NCBI GenBank assembly: GCA_964435115.1
Contig: CAYSYM010000006.1
Coordinates: 1-64,000, forward strand
Reading direction: 5' to 3'
Source: CAYSYM01 sp964435115
GTDB lineage: Bacteria > Chloroflexota > UBA6077 > CF-72
Length of the DNA: 64,000 nucleotides
In this document: positions 1 through 8,801 of the stretch, piece after piece
Layout of the letters: each line of letters begins with the position of its first letter
How positions within the stretch are numbered: the first letter of the stretch is position 1
Position numbers and translations under genes: made by a program
The notes under the pieces: generated by a model
Databases searched by the model: none
Told to the model about the DNA's origin: nothing
Seen by the model: the letters and a program-made list of their open reading frames with translations, nothing else

Positions 1-54
1 AGGTGGCACGGGTCCGGGACGGCGCCCGGGCGCCGTCCCGGACCCGTGCCACCT
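1..54. repeat. Perfect 54-base palindrome at the window edge
   Basis: Bases 1-27 are the exact reverse complement of bases 28-54, with no spacer and about 81% GC. As RNA it would form a very stable hairpin, but no T-run follows, so it does not look like an ordinary intrinsic terminator. It sits at the first base of the window, so a fold-back artefact at a contig end is as likely as a real cruciform or the terminator of a gene to the left. Confidence 0.75.
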
Positions 55-240
55 GGCTCACGCGATGCTCACCCGGGGTCTGCCCGAGAGCGGGTCGAGC
101 TGCTCACGCAACGTACCTCCTTCCTGAGTTCGCGCGAGACCGGGTGAACCCGGCCTCTGCTGCCAGGATGGAGCCGTGGGATGAAGCGTCGGTGAATCGA
201 ATCCAAGGCATGCTTCACGGTTGCCCGTGTGCGGCCGGCT

Positions 241-1404
<1,164 letters not shown>

Positions 1405-1450
1405 GGCGTGAGACCTCCTTTGCGGTCACTTCCCTGAGCCTGCCACGCGC

Positions 1451-1492
1451 GCATGAAGCCCAGATGAAGGAGTGATGAAGCTGCCTTCATGC
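1451..1492 (-). promoter_or_regulatory. Putative response-regulator operator upstream of htrA
   Basis: ATGAAG occurs at 1453, 1464 and 1475, an exact 11-base period, and an inverted copy (CTTCAT) lies at 1485-1490. GCATGAAG at 1451 and CTTCATGC at 1485 are exact inverted repeats. OmpR/PhoB-family regulators bind direct repeats with this spacing. A similar pair lies before the regulator gene (3880-3896; 13 of 17 bases identical to 1453-1469). The site is 49-88 bases upstream of the htrA start. Confidence 0.6.
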
Positions 1493-1648
1493 GCGACGCC
1501 TCGCCCTTCGCGCCCTCCTTCGAGGGTGCTCAGACCGCGGGCGGCACGTGCACCGATCGATGCCGCGCTCCGGCCCAGGTGCTGAGCAGCCGGCGGGAGT
1601 CAGGCCGCGGACGCTCTCGCCCTCCCCGGCGCGAAGGACGCGGCCCGT

Positions 1649-3160
1649 CTACACGGGCGGACGCGCTGGCCCAGGCTCCGGGCCGATCCGCCCGCCACCG
1701 GCTTGGAGCAGATGCACGGGCACTGCCGGTGAGCCGCGAGCGCCCGTGCCGGGCGCCAGTGGCAGGCGCACCGTGAACGTCGTGCCACGTCCCGGCTCGC
1801 TCTCCACGTCAATCGTCCCACCATGCGCCTCGGCCACCCAGCGGCTGATAGCCAGGCCGAGACCCGCACCACCGGCCGCCCGTGACCGAGCTTTGTCGAC
1901 ACGATAGAACCGCTCGAAGATGTGCGGCAGGTGCTCCTGAGGAATGCCGATGCCCGTGTCGACCACGGCGAGCACCGCCCAGCCGGAGGCTGCCTCGGTC
2001 ACCACATCCACCCGCCCGCCCGCCTCCGTGTACTTCAGGGCGTTCTCCACCAGGTTGACCAGGAGCTGGGTCAAGCGCGTCTGGTCGGCCTCCACCACCG
2101 CGGCACCCTGCCGCACGCGCTCCAGCGTGATACCACGCTGCCGCGCGAGTGACTGCATGGTAGCGGCCACCTGGTCCGCCAGGTCCTCGAGGTCGACTGG
2201 CTCACGGGCGAGCTCGTCCCGGCCAGCATCGGCGCGAGCCAGGGTGAGCAGCTCGGCCAGGAGCTGGCTCATCCGCGTCGCGTCATCCCGCACGCTGCGC
2301 AGGATGCGCTCGTACTCGGCCGTGCTCCGGCGGCGCTCGAGGCCGACGTCGATCTGGCTGACGAGCATGGCCAGCGGCGTGCGGAATTCGTGCGAGGTGT
2401 CGGCCGTGAAGCGGCGCTCGCGCTGGAACGCCGCCTCGAGGCGGTCGAGCATGCGGTCAAACGTCGCCGCGAGGTGGCCCACTTCGTCATTGCCACGGAA
2501 GCCGAGCCGTCGCGACAGGTGCTCCGCGCTGATCTGTCCCGCCGTCCGCGTCACCCGGTCGATCGGGTCGAGCGCTCGGCCGGCCAGGAACAGGCTTCCC
2601 GCGATAGCGAGCAGGAGAGTGGCCGGCACAGCGACCGCCATGAGCAGGACGAGCTGCCGCAGCGTCACGTCGGCGTCGCGCTCGGAGCGCGCCACCTGGA
2701 GCACGCCAACCGGGCGCCCATCTTCGACGACCGGCGCGCTCAGGACGCGCCACGGTTCCCCATCGGCGAGACGCACGGTCGCGAAGGTGACCTGTGCCGG
2801 GCCGGGGCGTGGGAGCGCCGCGGCGAGCGTCGTGAGTGGCCGTCGCGGACTGTTCGCCAGCACCTCCTGCCCCGTAGCGTCGTACAGGACGACCACCATG
2901 CCGGGTGGGAGGGCCTCCGGCGTGTCCGGGAGGTGGGGCTGCCCATCCACGACCTCCAGCATGGCGATCGTCTGCTCAGCCGCGGCCAGCAGCAAGCGGT
3001 CGCCTTCGGCGCGCAGGGTGCGCGCCAGGCTCAGGTAGAGGAAGGCACTGAAGCCGAGCAGGGTGATGGCCAGGAGCGCCACGTACCAGAGCGTGAGTCG
3101 CCCGCGGATAGTCTGCAGAGGCCTTCGGAGGGCGCGAGCCACCCGGCGGAGCGCGCGCAT
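1649..3160 (-). CDS. Membrane sensor histidine kinase (HAMP-HisKA-HATPase)
   Basis: This 503-residue kinase has a classical layout. Membrane segments lie near residues 22-46 and 170-195 and flank a roughly 120-residue external sensor region. A HAMP domain follows (about 195-245), then HisKA with phospho-accepting His257 in the motif SHEFRTPL. The HATPase domain carries N-box NLVENALKY, G1 DTGIGIP and G2 GLGLA. Its ATG overlaps the stop of the response regulator by one base (TGATG), so the two are translationally coupled. Kinase and regulator are a cognate pair, and the shared operator before htrA suggests an envelope-stress input. The signal sensed cannot be read from the sequence. Confidence 0.92.
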   Translation of the reverse strand: MRALRRVARALRRPLQTIRGRLTLWYVALLAITLLGFSAFLYLSLARTLRAEGDRLLLAAAEQTIAMLEVVDGQPHLPDTPEALPPGMVVVLYDATGQEVLANSPRRPLTTLAAALPRPGPAQVTFATVRLADGEPWRVLSAPVVEDGRPVGVLQVARSERDADVTLRQLVLLMAVAVPATLLLAIAGSLFLAGRALDPIDRVTRTAGQISAEHLSRRLGFRGNDEVGHLAATFDRMLDRLEAAFQRERRFTADTSHEFRTPLAMLVSQIDVGLERRRSTAEYERILRSVRDDATRMSQLLAELLTLARADAGRDELAREPVDLEDLADQVAATMQSLARQRGITLERVRQGAAVVEADQTRLTQLLVNLVENALKYTEAGGRVDVVTEAASGWAVLAVVDTGIGIPQEHLPHIFERFYRVDKARSRAAGGAGLGLAISRWVAEAHGGTIDVESEPGRGTTFTVRLPLAPGTGARGSPAVPVHLLQAGGGRIGPEPGPARPPV

Positions 3161-3834
3161 CAGGTGGGTGCCTTGAGCTGGTACCCCGTCCCGCGGATCG
3201 TGCGCAGCAGACGCGGCTCACGATCGTCGCCCAGCTTTCGACGCAGGTAGCCGATGTAGACGTCGACGACGTTCGACATGGCGACGAAATCGTAATCCCA
3301 CACGTGCTCGGCGATCTGCGTGCGGGTCAGGACGCGGTTGGCGTTGCGCACGAAGTACTCCAGGACCGCGTACTCTTTGCTGGTGAGCGCCACGGCGCGA
3401 CCCCCGCGGCGGACCTCGTGGCTCACCGTGTCCAGCTCGAGGTCGGCCACGCTGAGCACGGGGTCGCGGGAGAGCGTATCCCGGCGGAGCAGCGCCCGCA
3501 CGCGGGCGAGCAGCTCGCGGAAGGCGAACGGCTTGACCAGGTAGTCGTCGGCCCCGCTGTCGAGCCCGGCCACACGGTCGTCCACGGCGTCCCGGGCGGT
3601 CAGCATCAGCACGGGGGTGTTGTGGCGTCGCGCGCGGAGGGTGCGGCAGAGCGCCAGCCCATCCAGCCTGGGCAGCATGACGTCGAGGATGACCAGGTCG
3701 TACGGCTCGACCTCGGCCAGCGCCAGGCCCTCTTCGCCGTCGTAGGCCACGTCCACCGCGTAGCCGTGCTCGCCCAGGCCGCGCTTGAGCACGCCGGCCA
3801 GCTTGTGCTCGTCTTCCACCACCAGGATCCGCAT
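3160..3834 (-). CDS. OmpR/PhoB-family response regulator
   Basis: A 224-residue regulator with an N-terminal receiver domain: acidic pair Glu7/Asp8, phospho-acceptor Asp51 in LVILDVMLP, and the conserved Lys in YLVKPF. A C-terminal winged helix follows, with the typical ending RTIRGTGYQL. It is the first gene of the operon with the kinase downstream. An 11-base-spaced repeat pair 46-62 bases upstream of its start resembles the one before htrA, which suggests autoregulation and control of the protease. Confidence 0.93.
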   Translation of the reverse strand: MRILVVEDEHKLAGVLKRGLGEHGYAVDVAYDGEEGLALAEVEPYDLVILDVMLPRLDGLALCRTLRARRHNTPVLMLTARDAVDDRVAGLDSGADDYLVKPFAFRELLARVRALLRRDTLSRDPVLSVADLELDTVSHEVRRGGRAVALTSKEYAVLEYFVRNANRVLTRTQIAEHVWDYDFVAMSNVVDVYIGYLRRKLGDDREPRLLRTIRGTGYQLKAPT

Positions 3835-3879
3835 GCTCTCACCTCAAAACGCGTGCAGCCCGCATTGTCCACGCTGCAC

Positions 3880-3896
3880 ATGAGAACCAGATGAAA
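3880..3896 (-). promoter_or_regulatory. Putative operator upstream of the response regulator
   Basis: ATGAGA at 3880 and ATGAAA at 3891 are 11 bases apart. The whole 17-base stretch matches 1453-1469, upstream of htrA, at 13 of 17 positions, including a central CCAGATGAA. It is read as an autoregulatory binding site. Confidence 0.5.
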
Positions 3897-4152
3897 CGTG
3901 CGCCTACGCTGGCTTCCATGAGCCGTTCACCCCGCTCTCGGCGCCATTCTGGGCGGGGCCGCCTTACGCGCCGCGCTGTGGCGAGCGCTGGTGCCCAGAC
4001 GCAGGACCAGCCCGACCGGGCAGTGGGGCCGGGAGACGGCCACCAGATCACGGGTCCTGCCAAACAGAGCCGGGCCGGCCGTGCCGCCGGTGATCCCCAC
4101 AGCACTACACTTCCGGCGGGAGCTATGGGCGAGGCTGCTGCGAAGGTACGAC
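3897..4152. other. Gene-free stretch between the regulator operon and mntA
   Basis: Together with the operator this is about 320 bases between divergent genes. Short open frames exist on both strands, but none has family features or a good start. It should hold the promoters of both units; no clear -35/-10 pair was recognised. Confidence 0.4.
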
Positions 4153-4449
4153 ATGGCTATGGCCAACCCTGAGAGCTTGAACGAGAGGCGTGCCGGCATC
4201 CTCCGCGTGGCCAGAGCCCACGGGGCCAGGGCGGTGCGTGTGTTCGGCTCGCGTGCGCGCGGTGAGGCGCACCCGGGGAGCAACTTGGATCTCCTGGTCG
4301 AGCTGGAGCCCGGGCGGAGCCTTCTCGACCTGGTGGCGATCAAGCAGGATCTCGAAGACCTGCTGGGCCGGGAGGTGGACGTGGTCACCGAGGCAGGCGT
4401 GAGTCCCTACGTACGCGCGCGAATCCTGCGGGATGCGGTCCCGCTGTGA
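4153..4449 (+). CDS. mntA: MntA-like nucleotidyltransferase (antitoxin of MntA-HepT), motif altered
   Basis: A 98-residue protein of the minimal nucleotidyltransferase family (MntA antitoxins AMPylate the HepT toxin). The core motif reads VFGSRARGEAHPGSNLDLLV: the GS and the second Asp of the usual GSx10DxD signature are present, but the first Asp is Asn (AAC). Two ATG codons lie at the start (4153 and 4159); either is possible. The stop overlaps the GTG of the following HepT-like reading frame, the usual arrangement for this toxin-antitoxin pair. The Asn suggests reduced or lost AMPylation. The partner gene also carries a nonsense codon, so the module may be decaying. Confidence 0.75.
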   Translation: MAMANPESLNERRAGILRVARAHGARAVRVFGSRARGEAHPGSNLDLLVELEPGRSLLDLVAIKQDLEDLLGREVDVVTEAGVSPYVRARILRDAVPL

Positions 4450-4790
4450 CGCGGGACGCGGTCTACCTCCGGCACATCATCGACGCCACCGACCGGATCG
4501 CGCAGTAGGTCGCCGTCGGCCGCGACCGGTTCATGGCGGAGACCGTCTGGCAGGACGCGACCGTCCGACAGCTGGAGATCATCGGGGAAGCCACGAAACG
4601 CCTCTCCGTCGAGTTGCGAGCCCGCCACCCGGAGGTCCCGTGGCGGCGCATCGCCGGCCTGCGAGACATCCTGGTCCACGACTACATGGGTGTAGACCTT
4701 GCCGCGGTCTGGGAGCTCGCGCGGCGGGAGGTTCCCCGGCTCATGCGCGCCGTCGAGCGGATCCTGAGCGAGGAGGCCTCAGCCGGCTGA
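4446..4790 (+). pseudogene. hepT: HepT-like toxin gene interrupted by an in-frame TAG
   Basis: Starting from a GTG that overlaps the mntA stop, the frame reads as a HepT (formerly DUF86) protein of 114 codons but meets TAG at 4506-4508 (codon 21). Related proteins often carry Tyr near there, so a single change TAC to TAG would explain it. After the stop the frame is intact, including [13 protein letters not shown] and the HepT RNase motif Rx4HxY (RDILVHDY). Translation could restart at ATG 4533 and give 85 residues with the catalytic motif but without the first helix. It could be a pseudogene, a truncated toxin or a sequencing error. Confidence 0.7.
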
Positions 4791-4976
4791 GGACGAGCCG
4801 CTCCGGCGTGCGGGCCCTTCTGGTTGGGGGGGCAGGTGCCGCCGCCCTTCGAGCTCGGTTCAGCGGACGCGCATCCATGCCTGTCCCGGCCCGCGGTACT
4901 GGCGACGACAAGAACCAGATGACGCGGTGAGCGCCCGACCTCCCGGAACCCGGGGCCGGCCCGGACCCGCGCCGGC

Positions 4977-5555
4977 TCACCTCGGCGAGGCCGGCGGCTT
5001 GAGCCGCGACGGCAGCCCCGCCACGAGGAAGTAGACCTCGTCTGCCCACGCGGCCGCGGCCTGGTTCACCCGCCCCAGCGCGTCGCGAAAGGCTCGCCCG
5101 AGCGCGTACGCCGGCACCAGCCCCATGCCCACCTCGTTCGACACGAGGACCACGTGCGCCGGCAGGCGGAAGAGGGCCCGAACCTCGTCCACCGCGACCT
5201 GCTCCGCCGCCAGGGTCTCCACCGGGTCGTGGCCGGGCGCGTCGTGCTCCGGCCCGGCCACCAGGTTGGAGAGGAGCAGCGTCAGGTCTTCCACGACGAC
5301 CGTCCGCGCATCCGCCAGCGCCGCTGCGGTCGCCTCGGCCACTCGCAGCGGCGCCTCGACCGTGCGCCACTGCCCGGGCCGTTGCGCCTGGTGCCACCTG
5401 ATCCGCGCGACCATCTCCGCGTCGCCCGCCACGGCCGTCGCCACGTACAGGACCGGTTCGCCCAGCTCACCCGCCAGTCGCTCGGCGTACGCGCTCTTGC
5501 CGGAGCGCGCTCCACCCAGGACCAGGATCCTGCGGTACGCTGGCGAGGCCGTCAC
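4977..5555 (-). CDS. cobU: Bifunctional adenosylcobinamide kinase / guanylyltransferase
   Basis: This 192-residue protein is of the CobU/CobP family, which phosphorylates adenosylcobinamide and transfers GMP to it late in cobalamin assembly or salvage. The P-loop GGARSGKS (residues 14-21) and the family block VLVSNEVGMGLVP are clear, and the length is normal. Its GTG overlaps the TGA of gmk (GTGA), so both are probably one transcript. No other cobalamin gene is in the window, so whether the organism makes or salvages B12 cannot be judged here. Confidence 0.92.
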   Translation of the reverse strand: MTASPAYRRILVLGGARSGKSAYAERLAGELGEPVLYVATAVAGDAEMVARIRWHQAQRPGQWRTVEAPLRVAEATAAALADARTVVVEDLTLLLSNLVAGPEHDAPGHDPVETLAAEQVAVDEVRALFRLPAHVVLVSNEVGMGLVPAYALGRAFRDALGRVNQAAAAWADEVYFLVAGLPSRLKPPASPR

Positions 5556-6217
5556 GCCGTGACGGTGCGGGGGCGCACTCTCAGCCGCTCGGCCGTGATG
5601 ATGGCCGTGAGATTCGCGAGCGCCTCGTGCAGGCGGTCGCGATGGTTCACGATCACATAGTCGTACTCGCTCACGCGCCGCATCTCTCGCTCCGCGGTCT
5701 GCAGCCTCACCTGGCGCTCCTCGGACGTCTCGGTGCCCCGCGACTCCAGCCGCGGGATCAGCTCGTCGAGCGAGGGTGGCTGGAGGAAGATCGTGACTGC
5801 GTTCGGCAGCTTCCGGCGCAGCGTCGCTGCCCCCTGGACGTCGGGCGCCATGATGAGGTCGTGCCCGCGCCGTAAGCCCTCTCGCACGCTGTAGAGCGGG
5901 ATACCGTAGCGGTGCTGCCCGTGGACCACGGCGTGCTCCAAGAGCTGGTTCCGCCGCAGCAGGTCGTCGTACTCCTCATCCGTCAGGAAGTAGTAGTGCC
6001 TCCCGTCGACCTCGCCGGAGCGGCGGGGCCGGGTGGTGGCGGTGACGCAGTAGGTGATGGGGAAGCCGGTGTGCTTCAGGAGTTCGATCAGGCTGGACTT
6101 GCCCACGCCGGACGGGCCCGAGAGCACGAACACGAGGCCGCTGGCTGGCGTGGGATCGGGCGTTCCGGGCCGCGGTCGGACGCCAAGTCCCGGCCGGTCC
6201 GCCACGCCCAGGTCCAT
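5552..6217 (-). CDS. gmk: Guanylate kinase
   Basis: A 221-residue guanylate kinase (GMP + ATP to GDP + ADP). The P-loop FVLSGPSGVGKSSL follows an unusual N-terminal extension of about 35 Pro/Gly-rich residues. The GMP-binding region TTRPRRSGEVDGRHYYF and the C-terminal DYVIVNHRD are intact. The frame stays open further upstream, but the ATG at 6217 fits best; the true start may be even later, since the family usually begins a few residues before the P-loop. It is followed by cobU with a four-base overlap. Confidence 0.93.
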   Translation of the reverse strand: MDLGVADRPGLGVRPRPGTPDPTPASGLVFVLSGPSGVGKSSLIELLKHTGFPITYCVTATTRPRRSGEVDGRHYYFLTDEEYDDLLRRNQLLEHAVVHGQHRYGIPLYSVREGLRRGHDLIMAPDVQGAATLRRKLPNAVTIFLQPPSLDELIPRLESRGTETSEERQVRLQTAEREMRRVSEYDYVIVNHRDRLHEALANLTAIITAERLRVRPRTVTA

Positions 6218-6658
6218 CAGTCCGCTGCTGTCACCCGAGGAGCGGCCGGCCGGACCCTCCCCTCGGCCGGACCTCGGACGCGCCAGCGCTGCCCACCGCG
6301 CGGGCAAGGGATGAGCCGCGTTACGTCGGCGCCCGGACCCCGGAACGGGCGCTCGAGCGCGAGCTGGAACAGCGCGATGGCGTGGGGCAACACTGCCGGG
6401 TGTAGCTCATTGTAGAAGCGGGCGAGAGGCCGGGCAAACGCGTCGGGGGATCTGAGCAGGGTGAGTCGGATTTCCCATCTCCTGCCCCTTCCCCCGGGAA
6501 GGGGAGCGAGGTTCCCGCTGGGGGCTGACGCCCCCCGACCCCCACGAGGACGGAGAACGGCTGGGCTCACCGAAAACGGGAAGACCCTGCGGAGCTGAGA
6601 ACCGCAAGCGTGAAGCGTAGAGGGCCGATAATATGCGCGCGACCCGCCCGGACGCGCG
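6218..6658. other. Gene-free divergent region between gmk and a sensor kinase gene
   Basis: About 440 bases. It contains two adjacent hairpins (6485-6535, listed separately) and a TAATAT-like box near 6629-6634 before the kinase gene. Open frames crossing it have no family features. It should hold promoters for both flanking units. Confidence 0.4.
6485..6535. repeat. Paired hairpins, REP-like intergenic element
   Basis: CCCCTTCCC (6485-6493) and GGGAAGGGG (6496-6504) form a perfect 9-base stem with a 2-base spacer. GGGGGC (6520-6525) and GCCCCC (6530-6535) form a second stem with loop TGAC. No T-run follows and no gene ends here, so a dispersed repeat (REP-type) is more likely than a terminator. 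No second copy was found in this window. Confidence 0.4.
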
Positions 6659-8050
6659 ATGGACCTCCACCGTCTCCAGCGCATCACCATCTTTGCCCCG
6701 CTACTGTTCCTGCTGGGGCTGGATTTCCTGCGCCACTTCGTCTTTCCGGACATCCTGCTCTCCTGGCCCGGTTACATCCTCGTCGCCGGGGTGGTCCTGT
6801 TCGGCACGCTCCTGTTCTCCGAGACGGTCTTCACCTCGATCGGCCGCATGCAGGAGCGGCTGGAGCAGCAGAACCGTGAGCTGCTCGCGCTCCACCAGGC
6901 CGGGCTGGACATCGCCGGCGAGCTGAGCCTTGAGATCGTCCTCCAGAAGGTGGTCGAACAGGCGCGCGAGCTGGTACGCGCCCACTACGGTGCGCTTTCG
7001 CTCCTCGGCGAGAGCGGCCACGTCGAAGCGTTCCTGACCTCAGGCATCAGCGCCGAGGAGCGCGCCGCCATCGGCCCCATTCCGGAAGGCCACGGGCTAC
7101 TGGGCGTGGTGCTGAAGCACGGCGAGCGGCTGCGGCTGCAAGACCTCACGCGCGATCCGCGCTCGGCGGGCTTCCCACCCCACCACCCCGTCATGCGCTC
7201 GCTGCTGGCCGTGCCGATCATCTCGCGGGAAAGCATCCTTGGCAACCTGTACGTGACCGAGAAGGTGGACGCCGGGGCCTTCAGCCAGGAAGACGAAGAG
7301 ACGCTCGAACGGTTCGCCACCCAGGCGGCGGTGGCCATCGAGAACGCGCGCCTGCACCGGCAGATGCGGGGGATGGCGATCACTGAGGAGCGCGAGCGCA
7401 TCGCGCGCGAGATGCACGACAGCCTGGCACAGGTGCTCGGCTACGTGAACACGAAGGCTCAGGCGATCCAGGAGCTGCTGCGCGCCAACCGGATCGACCG
7501 GGCCGAGACGCAGATGGGGCAGCTCAGCGCTGCCGCGCGCTCAGCCTACGCCGACGTCCGCGAGAGCATCCTGGGCCTGCGCACCTCGCTGGGGCCCGAG
7601 CACACCCTGCTCGACGCGCTGCGCGAGTACCTCCTGCGCTGGCAGGAGCAGAGCGAGGTGAGCGCGACGCTGTCCATCGTGCCGGCCGAGAGCACCCTGT
7701 CGTCGCTCGACGCGGCTGCCGAGCTGCAGCTGCTGCGTATCATTCAGGAAGCCCTGACCAACGTGCGCAAGCACGCCGGTGCGACGCACGTGCGCGTCCA
7801 GGCTGCCGAATTGGACGACGCGGTGGAAGCGGTGGTGGAAGACAACGGACAGGGGTTCGACCCGGCCCGTCTCGGCAGCGCGTCCTTTCCCCGCTTTGGC
7901 CTCACCACCATGCGGGAGCGGGCCGAAGCCGTGGGCGGCACGCTGCAGATCGTCGCCTCCCCCGGCCGGGGGACGAAAGTGGTGATCCGCCTGCCCGCGG
8001 AACGCGTACCATTGCGGAACGGAGAGCCCCGTGCGCGTTCTTATCGCTGA
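6659..8050 (+). CDS. GAF-domain sensor histidine kinase, NarL/DesK type (HisKA_3)
   Basis: This 463-residue kinase has two membrane segments near the N-terminus (about 11-28 and 34-55) and a short helical linker. A GAF domain follows (about 80-235), then HisKA_3 with His253 in EMHDSLAQ and a HATPase domain ending with EDNGQGFDP and the G2 region RFGLTTMRERA. Such kinases pair with LuxR-type regulators, and the next gene, overlapping by 20 bases, is one. There is no large external domain, so the signal is probably sensed in the membrane or bound by the cytoplasmic GAF domain. Confidence 0.92.
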   Translation: MDLHRLQRITIFAPLLFLLGLDFLRHFVFPDILLSWPGYILVAGVVLFGTLLFSETVFTSIGRMQERLEQQNRELLALHQAGLDIAGELSLEIVLQKVVEQARELVRAHYGALSLLGESGHVEAFLTSGISAEERAAIGPIPEGHGLLGVVLKHGERLRLQDLTRDPRSAGFPPHHPVMRSLLAVPIISRESILGNLYVTEKVDAGAFSQEDEETLERFATQAAVAIENARLHRQMRGMAITEERERIAREMHDSLAQVLGYVNTKAQAIQELLRANRIDRAETQMGQLSAAARSAYADVRESILGLRTSLGPEHTLLDALREYLLRWQEQSEVSATLSIVPAESTLSSLDAAAELQLLRIIQEALTNVRKHAGATHVRVQAAELDDAVEAVVEDNGQGFDPARLGSASFPRFGLTTMRERAEAVGGTLQIVASPGRGTKVVIRLPAERVPLRNGEPRARSYR

Positions 8051-8687
8051 CGATCACCCGTTGTTCCGCGACGGGCTGCGTAGCTTGCTGGAGGCCCGTG
8101 GGATCGAGGTCGTCGGCGAGGCGGAAGATGGCCGCGCAGCGTTCGACCTGGCCCAGAAGACGCATCCAGACGTCGTCCTGATGGACCTGGCGATGCCCGA
8201 GGTCAACGGCCTTACGGCCACGCGCCTGATCAGCGCCGAGCTGCCGGAGGTGAAGGTGGTGATCCTCACGGCCTCGGAAGACGACGCCAACCTGTTCGAG
8301 GCGATCAAGTCGGGCGCGCAGGGCTTCTTGCTTAAGAACCTCGCGTCCGACCAGTTCTTCAACCTCCTGGAAGGCGTGGCCCGTGGCGAGCCGGCGCTGA
8401 CGCCGGGGCTGGCCCGGAAGCTGCTGGACGAGTTTGCGCGGCCGCCCTCCACCGTCCGGCCCGCGGCCGCGCCCGACCAGCTCACCGAACGCGAGCGTGA
8501 GGTGCTGGCGCTCCTGGTGCAGGGCGTCACCTCCAACCGTGAGCTGGCCGAGCGCCTGGTGGTGAGCGAGAACACCGTCAAGTACCACCTGCGCAACATC
8601 CTGGACAAGCTGCACGTCCAGAATCGCGCCCAGGTCGTCTCGTACGCGCTGCGCCACGGCCTGCTCGAGCAGGGCGAAGCGCGGTAG
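8031..8687 (+). CDS. NarL/FixJ-family response regulator (LuxR HTH)
   Basis: A 218-residue regulator starting at GTG. The receiver has Asp7/Asp8, phospho-acceptor Asp52 in VVLMDLAMP and the conserved Lys in FLLKNLA. A linker rich in Pro/Ala leads to a LuxR-type helix-turn-helix (about 150-205), with LTEREREVLALL and SENTVKYHLRNIL. It overlaps the kinase gene and is certainly its partner. Targets are unknown. A strong hairpin lies about 70 bases after the stop. Confidence 0.93.
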   Translation: MRVLIADDHPLFRDGLRSLLEARGIEVVGEAEDGRAAFDLAQKTHPDVVLMDLAMPEVNGLTATRLISAELPEVKVVILTASEDDANLFEAIKSGAQGFLLKNLASDQFFNLLEGVARGEPALTPGLARKLLDEFARPPSTVRPAAAPDQLTEREREVLALLVQGVTSNRELAERLVVSENTVKYHLRNILDKLHVQNRAQVVSYALRHGLLEQGEAR

Positions 8688-8758
8688 CCCCGCGCGAATC
8701 CCGCCCGGACGTTCGCCGCCCGGCCCAGCGACAGACGGTCGGGCAGCCCGTGAGCCGA

Positions 8759-8795
8759 GGGCCGGGCCGGGGGCTCGGGGGTGCCGGCCCGGCCC
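8759..8795. terminator. GC-rich hairpin between convergent genes
   Basis: GGGCCGGGCCGG (8759-8770) pairs perfectly with CCGGCCCGGCCC (8784-8795) around a 13-base loop. It lies between the stops of a plus-strand regulator and a minus-strand acyl-CoA ligase, so it could terminate both. There is no T-run, as is common in high-GC genomes. Confidence 0.6.
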
Positions 8796-8801
8796 GGGGT
8801 G

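Noticed and set aside
150..230. A tRNA-like T-arm (GGTGAATCGAATCC) near 190
   Set aside because: No 7-base acceptor stem, anticodon stem or D-arm can be placed around it on either strand.
4506..4508. TAG in hepT as recoding (pyrrolysine or suppressor)
   Set aside because: There are no supporting elements, the partner gene also carries a damaging change, and a point mutation explains it more simply.
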